A stretch of 64,000 bases of DNA from Jongsikchunia kroppenstedtii DSM 45133 (GTDB lineage: Bacteria > Actinomycetota > Actinomycetes > Mycobacteriales > Mycobacteriaceae). The translations under genes were made by a program, and so were the position numbers. Within the stretch, counting starts at the first letter, position 1. The number at the start of each line of letters is the position of its first letter. The notes beneath the pieces are model-generated. The model ran no database searches, was not told the DNA's origin, and worked only from the letters and a program-made list of their open reading frames with translations. The DNA is taken from NCBI RefSeq assembly GCF_000380485.1, contig NZ_AQYG01000048.1:124001-188000 (forward strand). Direction: 5' to 3'. Shown piece by piece: positions 58,498 through 64,000 of this stretch.

Positions 58498-59472
58498 TCA
58501 CGGCTCCGGGACGGTGCGGCGGAAGAAGTCGGCGATCGCGGCCGTGTCGGCGCCCGCCGCGAGCAGCGCCATGAGGGCGATCCGGGCTTGTGGGGGCCGC
58601 AGCCAGGTCGAGATGATCGCGCCGGCGGCGACCAGGTCGACCGCCCCGCCGCCTCCGCCGTAGACCGCCTCGACGGGCCCGAACGGCACCCGCGTGGACA
58701 CGACGACCACCACTCCGTCGGCGGTCAATCGGCCGACCGCGCCGACGATGTAGGGATGCGTGTTGCCGGAACCGTTCGCCTGCAACACGATCGCTCGCGC
58801 CCCCTGCGTCGCATGCCAGTCGAGCATCGCGGAGTCGGCACCCGGATGCAGCGCGATGATGTCCACGCGGTGCGCGGCGATATCCGCCGGTGCGACCGGA
58901 ATCCTGGCGAGCGGCCGGAGCGGACCGGTGAATGCCGCGGCCGCGGTGGTGTCGGCCTTGATGATTCCGCGCACCGGCATCACCGACCCGGCGAAAGCCA
59001 GCAGGACACCACGGCCGCGGGCCGCCGGATCGGCCGCGGTGGCGATCGCCAATCCCAGATTCGCCGGCCCATCAGCATCCGGGTGGTCGTTGCTGCGCTG
59101 AGCGCCGGTGATGACGACAGGCCGCGGATCGGTGTGGCTCAGGTCGATGAGCATCGCGGTCTCTTCGAGGGTGTCGGTGCCGTGGAGGATCACCACGCCG
59201 CCGACCGCGGGGTCGACGAGGGCGTCGGCGACGGCGCGGCGCACCGCGTCCTGGTCGGCCGGGGTGAGCGCGGCGCTGTCGGCGGCCGCCAGATCCCGGA
59301 CGCGGATCGGCACATCGGGAGCCCCGGCGGCCTGCCCGGCGAGATCTCCGCCCGACACCACGGGCTGGGCGCCGGCCGCACCCGACCGCGCCGCGATCGT
59401 GCCGCCCGTCGCGAGCAGGACGATGGTTGGGACGCCGGGATCGTGGATGCCGGTACGGTCGGGCGTGGTCAC
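58498..59472 (-). CDS. L-asparaginase, type II family
   Basis: 324-aa enzyme hydrolysing asparagine to aspartate and ammonia. The first nucleophile Thr is in VLLATGGTIAARS, the second in ILHGTDTLEETAM with the conserved TDTLEET, and LANPAN-like DGPANLGLA follows. No signal peptide is seen, so it is probably cytosolic. GTG start 59472. The stop is 12 nt from dinB, convergent. Confidence 0.93.
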   Translation of the reverse strand: MTTPDRTGIHDPGVPTIVLLATGGTIAARSGAAGAQPVVSGGDLAGQAAGAPDVPIRVRDLAAADSAALTPADQDAVRRAVADALVDPAVGGVVILHGTDTLEETAMLIDLSHTDPRPVVITGAQRSNDHPDADGPANLGLAIATAADPAARGRGVLLAFAGSVMPVRGIIKADTTAAAAFTGPLRPLARIPVAPADIAAHRVDIIALHPGADSAMLDWHATQGARAIVLQANGSGNTHPYIVGAVGRLTADGVVVVVSTRVPFGPVEAVYGGGGGAVDLVAAGAIISTWLRPPQARIALMALLAAGADTAAIADFFRRTVPEP

Positions 59473-59638
59473 CGGCCCACTGTGACCCGCCGGCCGGTGC
59501 GCGTCAAAGACCTAAGCCCAAAACCGCAGCAAGTGGTGACGAAGTGGGCCTTGCTCGGCTGCGTTTGGCATAGTGGGGCGAGCCCAAAACGCCCGCCTGG
59601 ACATTCCGGGCCGGGATTCACGACGATGAGGAATCACC

Positions 59639-60151
59639 TTGAAGCGAGTACTGACCGCCGGACTAGCCCTGATCGCCGCCGCCTCGATTGGGGCCTGCAG
59701 CGATAACAGCGGACCGTCGCAGACGTCGACGACCACCAGCGCGAGCAGCAGCGCCTCGGCCGATCCGATGACCAATCCCAACACGCCACCGCCGGCCTCC
59801 GCTCTGGATGCGATGCTCAAGCAGGCGCTCGACCCGAGCATCCCGTCGACGCAGAAGACCAAGCTGGTTCAGGGCTCGCAGGCCGATCCGACCATCTTCG
59901 ACAAGCTGGTCCAGGGGTTCCAGAAGAACCCGGGCATCACCTGGAAGTTCACCGGCATCCCGCTGCGTGACGCCTCGAACCCGGACACTGCCAAGGTCAA
60001 CGTCCAGGTCACGCTGCCGAACAACCCGCCGCAGACCGTTCCCGCGCAGATCGTCTTCGACCAGGGCCGCTGGAAGCTGTCGTCGAACACGGTCTGCACC
60101 CTGTCCGACGGACTGGGCGTCAAGACCAAGATGTGCCCGGCAACCAGCTGA
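59639..60151 (+). CDS. Lipoprotein with MTB12-like domain
   Basis: 170 aa starting at TTG after GAGGAA. A signal peptide ends with lipobox SIGAC (Cys20), followed by a Ser/Thr linker. The C-terminal domain reads LDAMLKQALDPSIPSTQKTKL, then VNVQVTLPNNPPQTV, then VFDQGRWKLSSNTVC, resembling the low-molecular-weight antigen MTB12 family of mycobacteria. Function unknown. Convergent with the lipoprotein at 60173-61177. Confidence 0.72.
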   Translation: MKRVLTAGLALIAAASIGACSDNSGPSQTSTTTSASSSASADPMTNPNTPPPASALDAMLKQALDPSIPSTQKTKLVQGSQADPTIFDKLVQGFQKNPGITWKFTGIPLRDASNPDTAKVNVQVTLPNNPPQTVPAQIVFDQGRWKLSSNTVCTLSDGLGVKTKMCPATS

Positions 60152-60172
60152 TATCGCTTCGGCGGATGAGTT

Positions 60173-61177
60173 TCACTGCCAGCTGTCGGTGAAACTCATC
60201 TGCTGGATCAGCGGGTTGGTGGGGTCGTCCCCGGACAACGTGCGGCCGCCCGAGATGGTCAGATTTCCGGTCACCGGCAGGCCCCGACCGAGGTCGAGCA
60301 CCACCGAACCGGTGCCGGCCATCGTGTAGGTGTCGATCGTCAGCGTCTGGGTGCTGCCCGGGATGGCGAACACCGAATTGAGCGGCGATTCGTCGATCGA
60401 AAAATCAATAGTCAGCCGATCACCGTCACGAGCACGCAGCGTGGCGGTGATCGTCTGTTTGACCTGGGTTCCGGAATCGACAGTCCGCTCGGTACGCCAC
60501 TGCGCGCCGATCCCCAGCGGCACATCGGTCGGCACGGTGACCGACCGCTGCAGGCTGCCGACCAGCGACGACTCGATCGCTTGGCGCGCCGCGTCGTTCG
60601 CCGATTTCGCCGGCAGGATCCGCAGGGAGATCGGGGCGAGGCCGGGACCCATCGCCATCCCGGCCTGCGAATCCTTCGTCGCCTTCAGGGCCGAATTCAA
60701 GTCGGCGTCCGGGGAGGTCGCTGCGCCGATCGTCATCTCGACGTCGGTCGCGTCGACGCAGTGGGCGCGGGCGGTCAGGGGCATGGTCACCGAGGTCGTA
60801 TTCGACTGCGGCCCGGCCGGTCCCGCCGAGCTGTTCAGCGCCGACGTCGCGGTGAGCGTCACCTGCTGCGGTGCGGCCCGATCGGGTCGGTACGCGATCG
60901 AGGACTTCGGGTCGGCACCCGGATTGAGCACCGTCACCTGCGCCGGCGGCACGGGCAGCAGCGCCGAGCCCTGTACGCCGCTGGTCGAGTCGGTCGTGCA
61001 ACCGGACACCGGAGCCGCCGACTTGTGATCCGAGCCGCAGGCCGCGGTGACAAGCAGGACGGCGACCAGAACGACCGGGACGAGCACGACCGGAACACCC
61101 TCGCTCGCGATCGTGGTGCGGGCGCGGCGGCGAGCGCGACGCGGATGCTGGGGACGTGGATCGCGGGAGGCAGGCAC
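60173..61177 (-). CDS. Putative lipoprotein (DUF6263-like)
   Basis: 334 aa, GTG start. A long basic N-terminus ([10 protein letters not shown]) precedes a hydrophobic stretch and lipobox VTAAC (Cys about 47). The mature part is a beta-rich domain with repeated short Thr/Ser strands. The DUF6263 match is from memory and weak. Divergent from lspA by 48 nt; convergent with the MTB12-like gene (21 nt). Function unknown. Confidence 0.65.
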   Translation of the reverse strand: MPASRDPRPQHPRRARRRARTTIASEGVPVVLVPVVLVAVLLVTAACGSDHKSAAPVSGCTTDSTSGVQGSALLPVPPAQVTVLNPGADPKSSIAYRPDRAAPQQVTLTATSALNSSAGPAGPQSNTTSVTMPLTARAHCVDATDVEMTIGAATSPDADLNSALKATKDSQAGMAMGPGLAPISLRILPAKSANDAARQAIESSLVGSLQRSVTVPTDVPLGIGAQWRTERTVDSGTQVKQTITATLRARDGDRLTIDFSIDESPLNSVFAIPGSTQTLTIDTYTMAGTGSVVLDLGRGLPVTGNLTISGGRTLSGDDPTNPLIQQMSFTDSWQ

Positions 61178-61225
61178 GGGCCCACCCTAGATGGCGACCA
61201 TTTCGCGACCGTGGACAATAGACGC

Positions 61226-61846
61226 GTGACGAGCCCGACGGACCTGCCTGTACCTGATGAGGGTCCGGGGCCCGACGACGATCCTCGGCCCGCCGACCGC
61301 GCGGCTATCCCGCGGAACCGCAAGATCCTGCTGATCCTGATCGGCGTCGCGCTGTTCGCGTGGGTGGCCGACATCGTCAGCAAGGTGATCGTGGTCGCGA
61401 ATCTCACCGAGGGCGACCCGGTGCAGATCATCGGTGACACCGTCACCCTGAAGCTGGTCCGCAACAGCGGCGCCGCCTTCTCGATGGGGACCGGCTACAC
61501 CTGGGTCCTGACGCTGGTCGCGCTGGCGGTGGTGATCGGCATCATCAAGTTCAGCCGGCGGCTGCGGTCGATCTGGTGGGCAATCGGGCTCGGGCTGGTG
61601 CTCGGCGGCGCGCTGGGCAATCTGACGGACCGTATGGTCCGGGCCCCGGGGCCGCTGCGCGGGCATGTCGTCGACTTCATCTCGGTCGGCTGGTGGCCGG
61701 TGTTCAACCTCGCCGACTCGGCCGTGGTGTGCGGTGCCGTCGGCCTGGTCGTGTTGACGCTCTTCGGTTTCGAGATGGACGGCACCCGGCTGCGGGACGA
61801 GCCGGACGGCGACGCCGACTCCCGCCCGGAGGATTCCGATGCGTGA
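61226..61846 (+). CDS. lspA: Lipoprotein signal peptidase (signal peptidase II)
   Basis: 206-aa aspartyl protease that cleaves the prolipoprotein signal before the lipid-modified Cys. Four membrane helices; catalytic aspartates lie in GNLTDRMVR and FNLADSAVV, and RNSGAAFS is conserved. GTG 61226 is 7 nt after GACAAT (61214-61219), so the mRNA is probably leaderless; the extra open frame back to 60581 is a shadow. The N-terminus is acidic. It overlaps rluD by 8 nt. Confidence 0.95.
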   Translation: MTSPTDLPVPDEGPGPDDDPRPADRAAIPRNRKILLILIGVALFAWVADIVSKVIVVANLTEGDPVQIIGDTVTLKLVRNSGAAFSMGTGYTWVLTLVALAVVIGIIKFSRRLRSIWWAIGLGLVLGGALGNLTDRMVRAPGPLRGHVVDFISVGWWPVFNLADSAVVCGAVGLVVLTLFGFEMDGTRLRDEPDGDADSRPEDSDA

Positions 61847-62765
61847 GTCGCGATCGATGCCGGTGCCGGACGGCCTGGACAGCATGCGCGTCGACGCGGG
61901 TGTCGCGCGCCTCCTCGGACTGTCGCGGACGGTGGCGGCGGGCCTCGCCGATGCCGGCGAGGTCAGCCTGGACGGCTCGGCCGTCACGAAATCGCAGCGC
62001 CTGACCGCGGGCAGCTGGCTGGAAGTGCTGCTGCCGGAACCGGAACGGCCGCTGGAGATCGACCCGGAACCGGTCCCGGGGATGGCGGTGCTGTACTCCG
62101 ACGAGGACATCGTCGTCGTCGACAAGCCGGTCGGCGTCGCGGCGCACCCGTCGGTCGGCTGGAGCGGGCCCACGGTGATCGGCGGTCTCGCGGCCGCCGG
62201 TTTCCGGATCTCCACCTCGGGCGCGCATGAGCGCCAGGGGATCGTCCACCGCCTGGACGTCGGTACCTCGGGCGTCATGGTGGTCGCGACCTCCGAACGC
62301 GCCTACACCCTGCTCAAGCGGGCCTTCAAGCAGCGCACCGTGGACAAGCGCTATCACGCTCTGGTGCAAGGACATCCGGATCCGCCGGTGGGCACCATCG
62401 ATGCGCCGATCGGCCGTCATCGCGGCAATGACTGGAAATTCGCGGTCGTCGCCGGCGGCAAGCCGAGCATCACCCACTACGACACGATCGAGATGTTCGC
62501 GGCCGCAAGCCTGTTGGACGTGCACCTGGAGACCGGCCGGACCCACCAGATCCGCGTGCATTTCTCGGCGCTGCATCACCCGTGCTGCGGCGACCCGACG
62601 TACGGCGGCGACCCGGTGCTGGCCCGCAAGCTCGGTCTGGAACGGCAGTGGCTGCATGCCCGCGCGTTGTCGTTCGCGCATCCCGCCGACGGCCGTCAGG
62701 TCGAGTTCACCAGTCCGTACCCGGACGATCTGCAGCACGCATTGGACGTCCTGCGTGGCGAGTGA
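61839..62765 (+). CDS. rluD: 23S rRNA pseudouridine synthase, RluD type
   Basis: 308 aa. N-terminal S4 domain ([15 protein letters not shown]...[15 protein letters not shown]), then the RluA-family motif [17 protein letters not shown] with catalytic Asp140, and [19 protein letters not shown]. Modifies U in helix 69 of 23S rRNA. ATG overlaps lspA by 8 nt, and the 3' end overlaps the next gene by 11 nt, indicating one operon. Confidence 0.94.
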   Translation: MRESRSMPVPDGLDSMRVDAGVARLLGLSRTVAAGLADAGEVSLDGSAVTKSQRLTAGSWLEVLLPEPERPLEIDPEPVPGMAVLYSDEDIVVVDKPVGVAAHPSVGWSGPTVIGGLAAAGFRISTSGAHERQGIVHRLDVGTSGVMVVATSERAYTLLKRAFKQRTVDKRYHALVQGHPDPPVGTIDAPIGRHRGNDWKFAVVAGGKPSITHYDTIEMFAAASLLDVHLETGRTHQIRVHFSALHHPCCGDPTYGGDPVLARKLGLERQWLHARALSFAHPADGRQVEFTSPYPDDLQHALDVLRGE

Positions 62766-63474
62766 GCCCGACGAGCAAGAGCGCCAACCGATTCCGTCGT
62801 GGCGGACCCCCGCGATCGTGATAGTCGTGATCGTGGCGTTGGTCGGGGCGCTCTGGTTGATCGGGAATGCCAACCCGCAGCGCCGCGCGCCCGTCTCGGA
62901 CGATGCGGTGGGGCCGACGTCGGGTGAGCCGGTCGACCACTATCTGGCCCGGGCGCGCGCATCGTTGGATCGGGCGACCGGGTCGCGCTGGGCGCTGGTG
63001 TCGTTGACCCGGCCGGTCACCGCCGAACAGGCCTGGACGTTCGTCGCCGGTCCCGCGGCCGACCGGGACGTGCTCCTGTCGCAGGCGGCGCTGCACGTGT
63101 CCATCCCCAACGTCCAGACCCCGACCACGATGGTGCCGGTGTCCTCCGCGGCGGCGCTGAACGCGGCACCCGCGGCGGCGTCGTGGAAGATCGCGGCGGA
63201 CGCCGGCGCCCCGTCGGATCCGCCGACTCGCGACGACCAGGTGGCCGCCGTCGTGGCGGCCCGGCTGAGCCACGGCGGCGACTGCGTCATCGGGCTGGTG
63301 GTGCGGGCGGACGCGTCGATATTGCGGCGTTATGCGGCCGAGCCGGGCGTGCGGGCGGTCGAGGCCCTGCCCGCCGATGCCCGCGGCGGTCGGTTCGCCG
63401 TCGTGCCGCTGCTGCCCGAACAGACGACCGTAGTCCAGCCGCTCGCCGACACCGGGCCGGTGCCGCCCGCTTGA
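62755..63474 (+). CDS. Membrane-anchored protein of unknown function
   Basis: 239 aa, GTG start inside rluD (11-nt overlap). Layout: short charged head, one membrane helix ([17 protein letters not shown], about residues 22-38), then an extracytoplasmic domain of about 200 residues with [18 protein letters not shown] and [21 protein letters not shown] do not recognise the family; a similar gene follows lspA/rluD in related genomes by memory. Confidence 0.72.
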   Translation: MASEPDEQERQPIPSWRTPAIVIVVIVALVGALWLIGNANPQRRAPVSDDAVGPTSGEPVDHYLARARASLDRATGSRWALVSLTRPVTAEQAWTFVAGPAADRDVLLSQAALHVSIPNVQTPTTMVPVSSAAALNAAPAAASWKIAADAGAPSDPPTRDDQVAAVVAARLSHGGDCVIGLVVRADASILRRYAAEPGVRAVEALPADARGGRFAVVPLLPEQTTVVQPLADTGPVPPA

Positions 63475-63542
63475 CCAGGCGATAGCGGGCAGTCTTTGCG
63501 TTCGGCAAGAACTGATTAGTGATCGGTGTCACGATAAGCGCC

Positions 63543-64000
63543 ATGCGCGTACTCGCGGTGATCTCAGTGTTTGTTGTGGGACTCGCGTTCGGTGCCCTGG
63601 CCTGGGCCACCGGCGCCTGGGGATGGTGGCTCATCGCCGGCGCCGGGTTGGCGGCCGGACTGGTCGGCGTGTACGACCTGATCCAGAAACACCACTCGGT
63701 GACCCGCAACTATCCGATTGTCGGACACATGCGGTTCCTGCTCGAGGAGATCCGCCCGGAGATCCGGCAGTACTTCATCGAAGCCAATACGGAGGGCCGC
63801 CCGTTCGATCGGGAGCTGCGCGATCTGGTGTACGACCGGGCCAAGGGCAACCACGGCGAGGAGCCGTTCGGCACCCAGCGTGATGTCAATGCCGTCGGCT
63901 ACGAGTTCGTCGCGCATTCCCTGCGCGCCAAGCCCAAGCCGGACGGCCCGCAGCCGCGCGTGCGACTCGGCGGCCCGGACTGCACCCAGCCGTATGACAT
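63543..64000 (+). CDS. FMN-binding glutamate-synthase-like protein (5' part)
   Basis: First 152 codons; the gene continues past the right edge. Two N-terminal membrane helices ([38 protein letters not shown]) precede RNYPIVGHMRFLLEEIRPEIRQYF and GRPFDRELRDLVYDRAKG, FGTQRDVNAVGYEF. This is the start of the membrane-anchored FMN-binding glutamate-synthase family seen in actinobacteria; the glutamate-forming TIM barrel is beyond the window. Its substrate is not established. Confidence 0.85.
   Translation, partial: MRVLAVISVFVVGLAFGALAWATGAWGWWLIAGAGLAAGLVGVYDLIQKHHSVTRNYPIVGHMRFLLEEIRPEIRQYFIEANTEGRPFDRELRDLVYDRAKGNHGEEPFGTQRDVNAVGYEFVAHSLRAKPKPDGPQPRVRLGGPDCTQPYD

Noticed and set aside
59551-59574. 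TTGCTC and CATAGT as a promoter for the MTB12-like lipoprotein.
   Set aside because: Spacing of 12 nt is too short for a sigma-A promoter.

Overview
The window is high-GC DNA from a mycolic-acid actinomycete (order Mycobacteriales; Gordonia or a close relative is my best guess). The gene order DUF177-rnc-mutM-...-osmC-acyP-smc-ftsY-amtB-glnB-glnD-ffh-amidohydrolase-rpsP-KH-rimM-trmD-rplS-lepB-rnhB-DUF2469-yraN-yifB-dprA-viuB-xerC-M23-rpsB-tsf-pyrH-frr-cdsA follows the block I know from Mycobacterium tuberculosis around Rv2881c-Rv2927c. An ergothioneine operon, deazaflavin-dependent oxidoreductase genes, a likely IdeR box and a GlnR-type box fit the same group. I see no rRNA, tRNA or CRISPR.

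Layout. 0-1.4 kb (minus strand): rsmD, coaD and the start of a ribokinase gene. 1.5-4.6 kb: a DivIVA-like coiled-coil protein, DUF177, RNase III and Fpg. 4.8-12.8 kb: a complete kdp potassium-uptake operon (a 30-codon ORF, kdpF, A, B, C, D, E), which lies between mutM and osmC and so looks inserted relative to M. tuberculosis. 12.9-20.3 kb: OsmC, acylphosphatase, SMC, a glyoxalase-fold protein, an accessory AbiEi/DUF559-like gene, and FtsY. 20.4-26.4 kb: the nitrogen operon amtB-glnB-glnD under a GlnR-type box, then ffh. 26.4-29 kb: an amidohydrolase and two paralogous membrane-anchored proteins. 29-37.1 kb: ribosome and RNA-processing genes, signal peptidase, RNase HII, DUF2469, then yraN-yifB-dprA overlapping by one base at each junction. 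37-41.8 kb: a K+-channel-like protein, a siderophore-interacting protein behind an iron box, XerC, a DapA-family enzyme with a divergent LysR regulator, and a secreted M23 peptidase. 42-49.2 kb: rpsB-tsf and pyrH-frr-cdsA, split by an SMP-30-like protein, a TetR regulator and a serine hydrolase. 49.2-53.6 kb (minus): egtA-egtB-egtC-egtD. 53.7-57.1 kb: two TetR-controlled redox modules. 57.1-64 kb: DNA polymerase IV, asparaginase, two lipoproteins, lspA-rluD-membrane protein, and the start of a glutamate-synthase-like gene.

The most unusual feature is the accessory gene at 17.8-18.7 kb. It combines an AbiEi-type winged helix with a DUF559/Vsr-like nuclease fold and is bracketed by 51-bp direct repeats (47/51 identical), each holding a 30-bp near-perfect palindrome. 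It interrupts smc-ftsY, a junction otherwise conserved with M. tuberculosis, and looks like a small mobile or self-regulated cassette. A second dispersed repeat (about 82-86 bp) sits directly before the start codons of coaD and DUF2469. Operator-like sites are also visible for a TetR regulator (two sites), a LysR regulator, IdeR and GlnR.

Functions and starts come from reading the sequence and recalling protein families. No database search was run, and start codons were often moved from the longest ORF to one that fits the family or a ribosome-binding site.
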